Source: Hylemonella sp. (GTDB lineage: Bacteria > Pseudomonadota > Gammaproteobacteria > Burkholderiales > Burkholderiaceae_C). Taken from it: a DNA stretch of 64,000 nucleotides. The number at the start of each line of letters is the position of its first letter. The stretch's first letter is position 1. Where the stretch lies: positions 62,001 through 126,000 of the forward strand of contig NZ_JAPZSV010000009.1 of NCBI RefSeq assembly GCF_027532185.1, read 5' to 3'. This document shows positions 1-10,067 of the stretch, piece by piece. A program made the translations under genes and the position numbers. The notes beneath the pieces were generated by a model. It had not been told where the DNA came from and did not search any database. It worked only from the letters and a program-made list of their open reading frames with translations.

Positions 1-26
1 AACTGATTGGCCGCAAAGGAATCATC

Positions 27-1220
27 ATGAAACAAGTTCAAGACGCCTACATCGTTGCCGCCACGCGCACGCCCATCGGCCGCTCGGGCCGTGGCTACTT
101 CCGCAACACCCGCCCCGACGACCTGCTGGTGGCCGCCATCAAGAGCGCCATGACCCAGGTGCCCACGCTGGACCCCAAGGCGATCGAGGACGCCATCATC
201 GGCTGTTCCTTCCCCGAGGCTGAGCAGGGCATGAACATGGCGCGTATCGCCGTGGGCCTGGCCTTCAACCACCCGGTGGGCGGTGTGACCGTCAACCGTT
301 TCTGCGCCTCGGGTGTCACGGCCATCCAGATGGCGGCCGACCGCATCCGCGTGGGCGAGGCCGACGTGCTGATCGCCGGCGGTGCCGAGTCCATGAGCCT
401 GGTGCCCATGGGCGGCGTCAAGCCCTCTTTCAACCCCGAGGTCTTCGCGCGCGACGAGAACGTCGGCATTGCCTACGGCATGGGCCTGACGGCCGAGAAG
501 GTGGCGCAGCAGTGGAAAGTCACGCGCGAGATGCAGGACGCGTTTGCGCTGGAGTCGCACATGCGTGCCGTCAAGGCGCAGAAGGCCGGCGAGTTCACCG
601 ACGAGATCACGCCGATCGACGTGGTCGAGCGCACGCCCGATCTGGCCAGCGGTGAGGTCCTCACGAAGAAGCGCACCGTCAACCTCGACGAAGGCGCGCG
701 CCCCGACACCACGCTGGAGGCGCTGGCCAAGCTGCGCCCCGTGTTCTCGGCCCGCGGCAGCGTGACGGCCGGCAACAGCTCGCAGACCAGCGACGGCGCG
801 GGCGCGCTGATCCTGGCCAGCGAGAAGGCGGTCAAGCAGTTCGGCCTCAAGCCGCTGGCGCGTTTTGTCAGCTTCGCCGCGCGCGGCGTGCCGCCCGAGA
901 TCATGGGCATCGGCCCCATTGAGGCCATTCCCGCTGCGCTGCGCTACGCCGGCCTCAAGCACGAGGACATTGGCTGGTTCGAGCTCAACGAAGCCTTCGC
1001 GGCCCAGTCGCTCGCCGTGATCAACAGCCTGGGCCTGGACCCGTCCAAGGTCAACCCCATGGGCGGCGCGATTGCCCTGGGCCACCCGCTGGGCGCCACG
1101 GGCGCCATCCGCGCGGCCACGGTCGTGCACGCGCTGCGTCGCCACAACCTGAAGTACGGCATGGTGACCATGTGTGTCGGTACGGGCCAGGGGGCTGCGG
1201 GTATTTTCGAGCGCGTGTAA
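27..1220 (+). CDS. Acetyl-CoA acyltransferase (thiolase II family)
   Basis: A 397-residue thiolase, normal length for the family. The nucleophilic cysteine sits in NRFCASG (Cys93). The C-terminal half has the GGAIALGHPLGATGA histidine motif and the second active-site cysteine in MCVGTGQG. Thiolases of this class cleave 3-ketoacyl-CoA to acetyl-CoA plus a shortened acyl-CoA in beta-oxidation, or condense acetyl-CoA. The sequence resembles FadA-type degradative enzymes, but substrate chain length cannot be read from it. AAAGGA lies about 8 nt before the ATG as ribosome-binding site. The following genes (hydrolase, thioesterases, enoyl-CoA hydratase) suggest an acyl-CoA catabolic locus. The matching FadB-type partner would lie upstream of the window if present. 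Confidence 0.93.
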   Translation: MKQVQDAYIVAATRTPIGRSGRGYFRNTRPDDLLVAAIKSAMTQVPTLDPKAIEDAIIGCSFPEAEQGMNMARIAVGLAFNHPVGGVTVNRFCASGVTAIQMAADRIRVGEADVLIAGGAESMSLVPMGGVKPSFNPEVFARDENVGIAYGMGLTAEKVAQQWKVTREMQDAFALESHMRAVKAQKAGEFTDEITPIDVVERTPDLASGEVLTKKRTVNLDEGARPDTTLEALAKLRPVFSARGSVTAGNSSQTSDGAGALILASEKAVKQFGLKPLARFVSFAARGVPPEIMGIGPIEAIPAALRYAGLKHEDIGWFELNEAFAAQSLAVINSLGLDPSKVNPMGGAIALGHPLGATGAIRAATVVHALRRHNLKYGMVTMCVGTGQGAAGIFERV

Positions 1221-1299
1221 GAGGACAAGAGCGGACGCCTCCGGTGTCCGCTCGTCCCGACCCGGCGTCTAGACCGGGCGGGCACCAGAGGGGAACACC

Positions 1300-2229
1300 A
1301 TGGAAGCAGAACGTCGGGATCTGACAGCGGAAGACGGGGGCGTGATCGCGCTGCGCGTCTACGAGCCGGCCACGGCGGCGCGTGCCACCGTGGTCGTCGG
1401 CGGTGCCATGGGCGTACCGCAGGGCTACTACGCGCCCTACGCGCAATGGCTCGCACAGCAGGGCTACCGTGTCTGGACCTTCGACTACCGGGGCCACGGT
1501 GATTCCCTGGCGCATCTGCCCCGTCGTTCCCTGCGTGGCTTCCAGGCCGATCTCTTCGACTGGGCGCGCGATTACGAGACCGTGGTGCTGACGGCGCGAC
1601 GCGAGCGCCCCGCGCAGTCGCTCTATCTGATCGGACACAGCCTCGGCGCGCAGCTGCCGGGCCTGTTCCGCCATCCAGACCAGGTCGACGGCCTCTTCAG
1701 CGTGGCCGCCGGCAGTGGCTACTGGCGAGAGAACGCGCCCCAGCTCAAGCGCAAGGTGCTGTTCTTCTGGCACGTCATGGTGCCGCTGGCCACGCGCGTC
1801 TGCGGCTACTTCCCGGGCAAGCGCCTGGGCATGGTGGGCAATCTCCCGGCCGGCGTCATCCATCAGTGGCGGCGCTGGTGCATGCATCCGCGCTACAGCG
1901 TCGGCGCCGAAGGCGCCGAGGTGGCGCAGCGCTATGCGCGCGCGCGCTTCCCCGTGCAGGCCTGGTCTTTCAGCGATGACGAGCTCATGACCCTGCGCGG
2001 TACGCGCAGCCTGCTGGGCCTCTACAGCGCGGCGCCGCAGCGGGTGCAGATCATCCACCCGGTTGAGGTGCCCTCGCGGCGCATCGGTCACTTCGGTTTC
2101 TTCCGCGAGGCCATGGCGCCCACGCTGTGGCCGCGCAGCCTCAAGGTACTGCAATCCCTGGGAACGGGTGCGGCCGTCTCGCATGCGACGGATGACGAGG
2201 TGCACAATCTGGATACTCAGGCCTCATGA
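1300..2229 (+). CDS. Alpha/beta-fold hydrolase
   Basis: A 309-residue cytoplasmic protein with an alpha/beta-hydrolase core. The nucleophile elbow is GHSLG with Ser114, and an upstream FDYRGHGDS motif is typical of the fold. A histidine in RRIGHFGFF near the C-terminus is the likely catalytic base. It resembles the uncharacterised hydrolase group COG4757; no substrate can be assigned. No signal peptide is seen. GAGGGGAAC precedes the ATG as ribosome-binding site. The last four bases form an ATGA overlap with the next thioesterase gene, so the two are probably co-translated, and an acyl ester or thioester substrate is a reasonable guess. Confidence 0.82.
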   Translation: MEAERRDLTAEDGGVIALRVYEPATAARATVVVGGAMGVPQGYYAPYAQWLAQQGYRVWTFDYRGHGDSLAHLPRRSLRGFQADLFDWARDYETVVLTARRERPAQSLYLIGHSLGAQLPGLFRHPDQVDGLFSVAAGSGYWRENAPQLKRKVLFFWHVMVPLATRVCGYFPGKRLGMVGNLPAGVIHQWRRWCMHPRYSVGAEGAEVAQRYARARFPVQAWSFSDDELMTLRGTRSLLGLYSAAPQRVQIIHPVEVPSRRIGHFGFFREAMAPTLWPRSLKVLQSLGTGAAVSHATDDEVHNLDTQAS

Positions 2230-3050
2230 GCACACACGCCTTCGACAACGCGCTGAAGTTGCAGGCGCTGGCGCCCGGCCGTTGCGCCGGCCATACCAGT
2301 GCCGACTACTGGAACATGGTCGGTCCCTTCGGGGGCTGCACGGCCGCTACAGTGCTTGCGGCCATCCTGCAGCATCCGGAGCTGCTGGGGGCGCCCCTGT
2401 CCATCACGGTCAACTTCGCTGCGGCCCTGGCCCCTGGGCCGTTCGAGGTGCAGCTGAATGCAGCGCGCACCAACCGCTCCACCCAGCACTGGACCGCCGC
2501 CATCGTGCAGGACGACGCCCAGGGCCAGCCCGTCGTGGTGACCACGGCCACGGCCGTGACCGCCGCACGCCGCGAGACCTGGAGCCTGAGCGATCAGCCC
2601 ATGCCGCGCGTGGCGCCACCGGCCGAGGCGCCCGCCATGCGCTACGAGAAGGCCATGGCCTGGCTCGACCACTACGAACTGCGGCCCGTCAGCGGCATGA
2701 TCCCGCAGACCTGGGACGGCAGCCAGCGTGACGACAGCGTGACGCGGCTGTGGATGCGCGATGCGCCGCCGCGCCCGCTGGACTTCTGTTCCCTGCTGGC
2801 CCTGTCCGACATCTTCTACCCGCGCGTCTGGCTCAAGCGCGCCACGCGTGTGCCCGCGGGCACGGTGTCCATCACCACCTACTTCCATGCCGGCGAGCCC
2901 GAGCTGCGCGCCACCGGCAGCGGCTACCTGCTGGGCCAAGCGCGCGGCCAGGAATTCCGCAACGGTTTCTTCGACCAATCGGCCCAGCTCTGGAATGAGG
3001 CCGGCACCCTGCTGTGCACCTCGCACCAGATCGTTTACTACAAGGAATGA
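2226..3050 (+). CDS. Acyl-CoA thioesterase, TesB-like double hotdog
   Basis: A 274-residue protein with the layout of TesB-like or thioesterase-superfamily proteins: an N-terminal hotdog with GPFGGCTAA around residue 38 and a second hotdog after about residue 140 (FCSLLALSDIFYPR). These enzymes hydrolyse acyl-CoA to free acid and CoA in the cytoplasm. The start overlaps the hydrolase stop as ATGA. An intergenic repeat separates it from the enoyl-CoA hydratase, which probably belongs to the same operon. The family assignment is firm; chain-length preference is unknown. Confidence 0.83.
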   Translation: MSTHAFDNALKLQALAPGRCAGHTSADYWNMVGPFGGCTAATVLAAILQHPELLGAPLSITVNFAAALAPGPFEVQLNAARTNRSTQHWTAAIVQDDAQGQPVVVTTATAVTAARRETWSLSDQPMPRVAPPAEAPAMRYEKAMAWLDHYELRPVSGMIPQTWDGSQRDDSVTRLWMRDAPPRPLDFCSLLALSDIFYPRVWLKRATRVPAGTVSITTYFHAGEPELRATGSGYLLGQARGQEFRNGFFDQSAQLWNEAGTLLCTSHQIVYYKE

Positions 3051-3052
3051 CT

Positions 3053-3139
3053 ATGCACCCCCACGTTCATCACTTCGTGTATTCACTGCCCCCCGAGGGG
3101 GCGCAAGCCTCCCTTGGGGCGGCCCGGCAGGAGGCTTGA
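3053..3139 (+). CDS. Mini-ORF across an intergenic repeat
   Basis: An open frame of 28 codons begins 2 nt after the thioesterase stop and ends with TGA 2 nt before the enoyl-CoA hydratase ATG. It runs through the GC-rich intergenic repeat (PPEGAQASLG in translation). I see no sign of a functional peptide. Its placement would let ribosomes traverse the spacer and reinitiate at the hydratase start. It could equally be a chance open frame, because GC-rich DNA has few stops. Confidence 0.3.
   Translation: MHPHVHHFVYSLPPEGAQASLGAARQEA
3062..3136 (+). repeat. Dispersed GC-rich intergenic repeat, copy 1
   Basis: Contains the palindrome GCCCCC-CGA-GGGGGC at 3088-3102 followed by a CTTGGGGCGGCCCGGC block. 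The CACTTCGT, CCCCC-GAGGGGGC and GGCCCGGC elements recur in the same order in the copies near 27.7 kb and 38.3 kb. From memory, elements of this type are very common between genes in Comamonadaceae. Function unknown. Confidence 0.6.
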
Positions 3140-3141
3140 CC

Positions 3142-3906
3142 ATGAGCGAGATCCTCGTCCACACCGAAGCCGGTGTCTGCACCCTGAGCTTCAACCGCCT
3201 GGAGCGCAAGAACTCCATCACCGCCGCCATGTACGCTGCCCTGGCCGACGCCGTGAGCGCCGCAGCGGTCGACCCTGCCGTGCGCGTGCTGGTCTTCCAG
3301 GGCCACGAGACCGTGTTCTCGGCCGGCAACGACATCGGCGACTTCCTCAATGCGCCGCCCGCGGACCCGGAGGCGCCGGTCTGGCGCTTCATGCGCGCAC
3401 TGGCCGGCTTTCCCAAGCCGGCGCTGGCCTCCGTCTGCGGGCCGGCCGTGGGCATCGGCACCACGCTGCTCTTCCACTGCGACCTGGTCTACGCCGGCGA
3501 CAACGCCGCCTTCTCCATGCCCTTCGTGAACCTGGGTCTGTGCCCGGAGTTCGCATCGAGCCTGCTGGTGCCGCAGATGTTCGGCTACCACCGCGCCGCC
3601 GAGGCCCTGCTGCTGGGCGAGCCCTTCATGGCCGAGGCCGCGCTCGAAGCCGGCCTGGTCAACCGCGTGCTGCCGCCCACCGAGGCCAACGCCTATGCGC
3701 AGGCGCAGGCCCGCAAGCTCGCGGCCAAGCCCCTGTCCTCGCTGGTCGAGACCAAGCGCCTGATGAAGAAGGCGGGTACCGCGCAGGTCATGGCCCAGAT
3801 GGGCGAGGAGGGCGCGAGCTTCGGCCGCATGCTGCGCGAGCCTGCGGCACGCGAGGCTTTCGGCGCCTTCATGGAGAAGAGAAAACCGGATTTCAGCAAG
3901 GTCTGA
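3142..3906 (+). CDS. Enoyl-CoA hydratase/isomerase family protein
   Basis: A crotonase-fold protein of 254 residues. It has the N-terminal signature TLSFNRLERKNSIT, the first oxyanion-hole region FSAGNDIGDF and the second region CGPAVGIGTTLLFHCD. The usual catalytic Glu pair is not clearly placed: NLGLCPEFAS carries a Glu at the second position, so hydratase versus isomerase (PaaG/PaaF-like) activity is open. The frame is open further upstream, but the ATG at 3142 fits the family start and follows GGAGGC. It lies downstream of the TesB-like gene across one intergenic repeat and likely works on the same acyl-CoA intermediates. Confidence 0.85.
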   Translation: MSEILVHTEAGVCTLSFNRLERKNSITAAMYAALADAVSAAAVDPAVRVLVFQGHETVFSAGNDIGDFLNAPPADPEAPVWRFMRALAGFPKPALASVCGPAVGIGTTLLFHCDLVYAGDNAAFSMPFVNLGLCPEFASSLLVPQMFGYHRAAEALLLGEPFMAEAALEAGLVNRVLPPTEANAYAQAQARKLAAKPLSSLVETKRLMKKAGTAQVMAQMGEEGASFGRMLREPAAREAFGAFMEKRKPDFSKV

Positions 3907-3983
3907 AATCTGGCGTCCCAAAGGGGTGACCGGCCCGTAAGGGCTGGGTTTCTCTCTCGCCGAAGGCAAAAACGCAAGCTCAT

Positions 3984-4469
3984 ATGAAACCTGCAGCGCC
4001 TTTCCCAGCCGCAGGCTTCGAGCCCGCCTTCATCGCGGCGCTCAAGGACATCTTCGAGGACAAGATCGCCTTCAACCGCGTGCTGGGTCTGGAGATCACG
4101 CAGATCGCGCCCGAAGGCGTGACGGCGCGCATCGCCATGAAGCCCGAGTTCATCGGACATTTCGGGCACCAGCGCATCCATGGCGGCGTGATCAGCGCGG
4201 GGCTGGACGCCATGGGTGGCCTGGCGGTGATGGCGGCCATCGGCGCGCGCCACATGGATGAGGCGCCGCTGCAGCGCCTGCAGCGCTTCGCCAAGCTGGG
4301 CACCATCGACCTGCGCGTGGACTATCTGCGCCCGGGCATCGGGGAGGCCTTTGCGCTGCGCGCTGAGGTGCTGCGCCTGGGCTCGCGCGTAGCCTCTACG
4401 CGCATGGAGTTCCTCGGCGCCGACGGCACCCTGCTGTCGACCGCGGCGGCGGCCTACATCGTCAGCTGA
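3984..4469 (+). CDS. Hotdog-fold thioesterase family protein
   Basis: A 161-residue single-hotdog protein. The helix motif HGGVISAGLDAMGG (about residues 67-80) is the conserved part of PaaI/YiiD-like thioesterases, where the turn after H-G-G binds CoA. It probably hydrolyses an acyl-CoA or aryl-CoA in the cytoplasm; the substrate is not evident. No strong ribosome-binding site is visible, only AACGCAAGC. It converges tail-to-tail with the YciA-like gene, the two reading frames overlapping by 8 nt. Together with two other thioesterases it gives three different hotdog enzymes within 2.7 kb. Confidence 0.78.
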   Translation: MKPAAPFPAAGFEPAFIAALKDIFEDKIAFNRVLGLEITQIAPEGVTARIAMKPEFIGHFGHQRIHGGVISAGLDAMGGLAVMAAIGARHMDEAPLQRLQRFAKLGTIDLRVDYLRPGIGEAFALRAEVLRLGSRVASTRMEFLGADGTLLSTAAAAYIVS

Positions 4470-4884
4470 TCGTGGGCCGGTGCGGCACCGGCCGGGGCTT
4501 GCCCTGGTCGTCGATGGCCACATAGGTCAGGTTGGCCTCGGTCACCTTGACGAACTGCCCCTGGGACTGGAAGCGCTCAGCGTAGACCTCCACCTTCACC
4601 GTGATCGAGGTCTTGCCGATGCGCGTCAGCTTGGAATAGAAGGACAGGATGTCGCCCACGCGGACCGGCTGCTTGAAGATGAACTCGTTCACGGCCACGG
4701 TGGCGATGCGCCCGCCCGCATACCGGGCCGGGATGACCGAGCCGGCCAAGTCGACCTGGGCCATGACCCAGCCGCCGAAGATGTCGCCGTTGGCATTGCT
4801 GTCGGCCGGCATGGGGATGACCTTGAGCACCAGCTCCTCGTCAGAGGGGGGAATGGCGGGGCCGGGCGCGGATGTGACGGACAT
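4462..4884 (-). CDS. Acyl-CoA thioesterase, YciA-like
   Basis: A 140-residue hotdog thioesterase with the YciA/BACH signature: PMPADSNANGDIFGGWVMAQVD near the N-terminus (Asn and Asp of the N-GDIFGG segment are the usual catalytic region) and the VRVGDILSFYSK strand. YciA enzymes cleave a broad range of acyl-CoAs. I chose the second in-frame ATG (MSVTSAP) because homologues start near here. The other ATG lies five codons upstream. Divergent from the ABC exporter, with which it shares a short promoter region. Confidence 0.85.
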   Translation of the reverse strand: MSVTSAPGPAIPPSDEELVLKVIPMPADSNANGDIFGGWVMAQVDLAGSVIPARYAGGRIATVAVNEFIFKQPVRVGDILSFYSKLTRIGKTSITVKVEVYAERFQSQGQFVKVTEANLTYVAIDDQGKPRPVPHRPTIS

Positions 4885-4888
4885 GGGG

Positions 4889-4894
4889 GACAAT
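4889..4894 (+). promoter_or_regulatory. Putative -10 (GACAAT) of the ABC exporter gene
   Basis: GACAAT lies 33 nt upstream of the ATG at 4928. It supports that start over an in-frame ATG at 4883, which would lie before the transcript start. Confidence 0.35.
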
Positions 4895-4927
4895 CGCAAA
4901 AAACAAACTCAGCGGATTGTCTCACTC

Positions 4928-6754
<1,827 letters not shown>

Positions 6755-6856
6755 ACACGCCCTGGCTTTTGCGGCATCCTTGGGCAGCAAGCCTGCGCTG
6801 GTCGCCCCCGAGATGATCCGGGTGCCCGGGGCGCAAGGCGCGAAAGACGAACAGGA

Positions 6857-7972
6857 ATGCCGGAGAAGCTGATCTCTGTACTTTCCCGCTGGTTTCTGGG
6901 TTCAAGCCCGGGCCGGCGCGAGCGGGTCATCCTGACGCTGCTGACCATGGCGGGCTACGTGACGTTCGCGCTGTTGCAGGAGGCGGAAGTCCGTCTGGGT
7001 TACATCGATCCGCGCGAGTCCATCTGGCTGACGGTCTACAACCTCAGCGGCGCGATCCTCTTCTACCTGCTGGTGCGCACGGGCTGGAGCGAGCGCCTGT
7101 CGCCAGCGGAGCCCTCCATGACCTTTGTGCAGACCATCCACGGTGTCGTGGCGATCGTCGGTTCCTATGCCATCACCGGTCCGGCGCGGGGCGCGGTGTT
7201 GGCCATCCTGGTGCTCGTGCTGGCGTATGGCATGTTCAGCCTGACCGTCCAGCAGGCGCGCGGGCTGGCCGTGTTTGCCCTGTTTGCCCTGGTCACCGTG
7301 ATGGTGTGGAAGCACCGGACGCAGCCGCAGCGCTATCCGGGCGGGGTCGAAGCCGTGCACCTGGCTTTTGCCGTCGTCGTGCTGGCCGGTGTGTCGGTGC
7401 TGTCGATGCGCATGGGATTGCTGCGCCGCCGCCTGCGCGAACAGAAGCAGGCGCTGGCCCAGTCGCTGGAGCAGATCCGCTTGCTGGCCACGCAGGATGA
7501 GCTGACCGGCCTGACCAACCGCCGGCATATGGTCGAACTGATGCAGGACGAACAGTCGCGCCAGCAGCGCTCCGGCTCGACAATGAGCCTGGTGCTGCTG
7601 GACCTTGACCATTTCAAGCGCGTCAACGACGAGTACGGGCACACGGCGGGCGACACCGTGCTGCGCGCTTTTGCCGACAGCGTTCGGCTCAGCCTGCGCA
7701 GCTCGGATGTGCTGGCGCGCTGGGGCGGCGAGGAGTTCCTGCTGCTGCTGCCCGCCACCGGCCCGGCCGAAGCCCTGCAATGCGTGGAGCGCATGCGCGA
7801 AGGCCTGGCCCGGGTGTCGCTGGCGGACATTGCGCCCGGCCTGACCCTGACGTTTTCGGCCGGGCTGGCCGCCTGCGAAGCGGGTCAGCCCATCGACGCC
7901 GTGATCGAGCGGGCTGACCAGGCGCTGTACCGCGCCAAACAGGCCGGGCGCAACCGCACCGTCACGGCATGA
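6857..7972 (+). CDS. Membrane diguanylate cyclase (GGDEF domain)
   Basis: A 371-residue protein. About residues 25-190 contain five to six hydrophobic segments forming an integral membrane sensor with no recognised ligand domain. A short coiled region (LREQKQALAQSLEQIRLL) leads to a GGDEF domain. The active site is GGEEF at 290-294, and the inhibitory RxxD site is RSSD at 281-284, so it should make cyclic-di-GMP and be product-inhibited. No EAL domain. It stands alone between an exporter gene and a LysR gene. AACAGGA precedes the ATG. Confidence 0.9.
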   Translation: MPEKLISVLSRWFLGSSPGRRERVILTLLTMAGYVTFALLQEAEVRLGYIDPRESIWLTVYNLSGAILFYLLVRTGWSERLSPAEPSMTFVQTIHGVVAIVGSYAITGPARGAVLAILVLVLAYGMFSLTVQQARGLAVFALFALVTVMVWKHRTQPQRYPGGVEAVHLAFAVVVLAGVSVLSMRMGLLRRRLREQKQALAQSLEQIRLLATQDELTGLTNRRHMVELMQDEQSRQQRSGSTMSLVLLDLDHFKRVNDEYGHTAGDTVLRAFADSVRLSLRSSDVLARWGGEEFLLLLPATGPAEALQCVERMREGLARVSLADIAPGLTLTFSAGLAACEAGQPIDAVIERADQALYRAKQAGRNRTVTA

Positions 7973-8022
7973 GAGCCTTTCCGCGGCCCCAGGGAGACCG
8001 TGAACAGGCTCTGAGACCTGCG

Positions 8023-8028
8023 CATAAT
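8023..8028 (+). promoter_or_regulatory. CATAAT -10 implying a leaderless LysR transcript
   Basis: CATAAT ends 7 nt before the ATG at 8036, the distance expected when transcription starts at or one base before the start codon. No ribosome-binding site is present. TGAACA at 8001-8006 is a weak -35 candidate. Confidence 0.45.
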
Positions 8029-8035
8029 CGCCGCC

Positions 8036-8965
8036 ATGGAGACCAAGTGGCTGGAAGATTTCGTGAGCCTGGCCGAGACGCGCAGCTTCAGCCGTTCAGC
8101 CCAGCTGCGCCACGTCACGCAGCCGGCCTTTTCGCGCCGCATCCAGTCGCTCGAGGCCTGGGCCGGTACCGACCTGGTGGACCGCAGCGCCTATCCCACG
8201 CGGCTCACGCCGGCCGGTGAAACGCTCTATGGCCAGGCGCTGGAGCTGCTCGAAGCCCTGCAGCACACCCGCGCCATGCTGCGCAGCCACACCGCGGCGG
8301 GCGAAGATGTGATCGAGTTCGCCGTGCCGCACACCCTGGCCTTCACCTTCTTTCCGGCCTGGGTGTCGGCTCTGCGCGAGAACTTCGGCCCCTTCAAAAG
8401 CCGGCTGATCGCGCTCAATGTGCACGACGCTGTGGTGCGTCTGACCGAAGGCGGTTGCGACCTGCTGCTGGCCTATCACCACGCCTCGCACCCTTTTCCC
8501 TTGGACGCCGAGCGCTACGAGATGGTCAGCCTGGGCCAGGAAAGCATCGCGCCCTATTGTCGGCCCGACGCGCAGGGGCAGCCGGTCTTTGCCCTGCCGG
8601 GGCGGCCGGAGCAGCCCCTGCCTTATCTGGGCTATGCGCCTGGGGCTTATCTGGGACAGGTGGTCGATTTCATGCTCAAGCAGACGGGCACAGCCATCCA
8701 CCTGGACCGGGTCTACGAGACCGATATGGCCGAGGGCCTCAAGGCCATGGCGCTCGAAGGCCATGGCCTGGCTTTTCTCCCACACAGCGCGGTGCGGCAG
8801 GAGCTGCGGGCCGGGCGCCTGGTCGGCGCGGCACCGGCGGCGCTGGCCGGGCTGCAGATCACCATGGACATGCGCCTGTACCGGGAAAAACCCCAGGGTC
8901 GGCAAGGGCCCAAGCGCACGGCCCAGGCCCTGTGGAGCTTTCTGGCCGGGGCGGCCTCAGGGTAG
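8036..8965 (+). CDS. LysR-family transcriptional regulator
   Basis: A 309-residue LysR protein. The helix-turn-helix is at about residues 5-60 (FVSLAETRSFSRSAQLRHVTQPAFSRRIQSLE), followed by the linker and a type 2 periplasmic-binding-like effector domain. The C-terminal segment MAEGLKAMALEGHGLAFLP is typical. The N-terminal W-LEDF-LAETRSFSRSA style resembles the YjiE/HypT subgroup, but effector residues cannot be judged. It lies 115 nt upstream of gltI in the same direction, so it probably controls glutamate/aspartate uptake. Start chosen at an apparently leaderless ATG. Confidence 0.87.
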   Translation: METKWLEDFVSLAETRSFSRSAQLRHVTQPAFSRRIQSLEAWAGTDLVDRSAYPTRLTPAGETLYGQALELLEALQHTRAMLRSHTAAGEDVIEFAVPHTLAFTFFPAWVSALRENFGPFKSRLIALNVHDAVVRLTEGGCDLLLAYHHASHPFPLDAERYEMVSLGQESIAPYCRPDAQGQPVFALPGRPEQPLPYLGYAPGAYLGQVVDFMLKQTGTAIHLDRVYETDMAEGLKAMALEGHGLAFLPHSAVRQELRAGRLVGAAPAALAGLQITMDMRLYREKPQGRQGPKRTAQALWSFLAGAASG

Positions 8966-9080
8966 CCCTGTCTTGCCAAAACGACGCCCGGCGCTCTCTA
9001 ATGTCCCCACGGTACCGCTTCCGGCACGGGTTTTGCTGGATACTCGCGGTCTGTCTTTTATTCCGAACAAGGAGCAACGC

Positions 9081-9968
9081 ATGAAGAAGCATCTGTTGGC
9101 CCTCGCGCTCGCCGCCATCGCCGTGGGCGCCCAGGCCGATACCCTGGCCAAGGTCAAGGGCTCGGGCAGCATCACCATGGGGGTGCGCGATTCCTCCGGC
9201 GCCCTGTCCTACACCCTGGGTGACGGCAAGTACGCCGGCTTCCATGTGGAGCTGTGCCAGCGCATCATCGCCAACGTCGAGAAGGCCGTGGGCCGCAAGC
9301 TGGAGACCAAATACCAGTCCGTGACCTCGCAGAACCGCATCCCGCTGACGCAGAACGGCACGGTGGACATCGAGTGCGGCTCGACCACCAACAACGCCAC
9401 GCGCCAGAAGGATGTGGCCTTCGCCGTGACCACCTACGTCGAGGAAGTGCGCATCGCCGTCAAGGCCAACTCGGGCATCACCTCGATCGCCCAGCTCAAC
9501 GGCAAGAATGTGGCCACTACCACGGGCACCACCTCGGTGCAGACGCTGCGCCGCAACGAGCGTGCCCAGGGCATCAACTTCAACGAGATCTACGGCAAGG
9601 ACCATGCCGACAGCTTCCTGCTGCTCGAATCGGGTCGCGCCGACGCTTTCGTGATGGACGGCTCCATCCTGGCCGGCAACATCGCCAATGCCAAGAACCC
9701 GGCCGACTTCAAGATCGTCGGCGAGGTGCTCTCGGTCGAGCCCATCGCCATCATGCTGCGCAAGGACGACCCGGCCTTCAAGAAGGTGGCCGACGACACG
9801 CTCATGGATCTCATGAAGTCGGGTGAAATGGCCAAGATCTACGACAAGTGGTTCCTGCAGCCCATCCCGCCCAAGAACGTCAAGGTGGGTCTGGCCCTGA
9901 GCGACAGCACCAAGGGTGCCTGGGCTGCGCCGAACGACAAGCCCATGGAAGACTACGCCAAGAAGTAA
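9081..9968 (+). CDS. gltI: Glutamate/aspartate ABC transporter periplasmic binding protein
   Basis: A 295-residue secreted protein: basic start MKKHLL, hydrophobic core, and an AQA-D signal peptidase site near residue 19. The body closely follows GltI: SQNRIPLTQNGT, IECGSTTNNATRQKDVAF, GTTS, KDHADSFLLLESGRADAF and the tail KWFLQPIPPKN. It binds L-glutamate and L-aspartate in the periplasm and hands them to GltJK. The open frame extends upstream, but AAGGAG 6 nt before the ATG at 9081 and the signal peptide fix the start. A strong hairpin after the gene separates it from the permease genes. Confidence 0.95.
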   Translation: MKKHLLALALAAIAVGAQADTLAKVKGSGSITMGVRDSSGALSYTLGDGKYAGFHVELCQRIIANVEKAVGRKLETKYQSVTSQNRIPLTQNGTVDIECGSTTNNATRQKDVAFAVTTYVEEVRIAVKANSGITSIAQLNGKNVATTTGTTSVQTLRRNERAQGINFNEIYGKDHADSFLLLESGRADAFVMDGSILAGNIANAKNPADFKIVGEVLSVEPIAIMLRKDDPAFKKVADDTLMDLMKSGEMAKIYDKWFLQPIPPKNVKVGLALSDSTKGAWAAPNDKPMEDYAKK

Positions 9969-9990
9969 GACTGGCGCTGTGATAATCAGC

Positions 9991-10023
9991 ACCCCGCCGC
10001 GGTCACCACCGGGCGGGGTTTTT
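9991..10023 (+). terminator. Intra-operon terminator/attenuator after gltI
   Basis: Perfect 8-bp stem ACCCCGCC (9991-9998) and GGCGGGGT (10012-10019), with the stem end running into TTTTT. It is a convincing Rho-independent terminator. Its place between gltI and gltJ suggests partial termination, giving more binding protein than permease. Confidence 0.8.
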
Positions 10024-10067
10024 GCTTGCAGAATGCGGAAAGACGCATCCTGACGGAGACACAAGGC

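Noticed and set aside
4883-4885. Upstream ATG as start of the ABC exporter
   Set aside because: It lies before the likely -10 (4889-4894) and would add residues not typical of the family.
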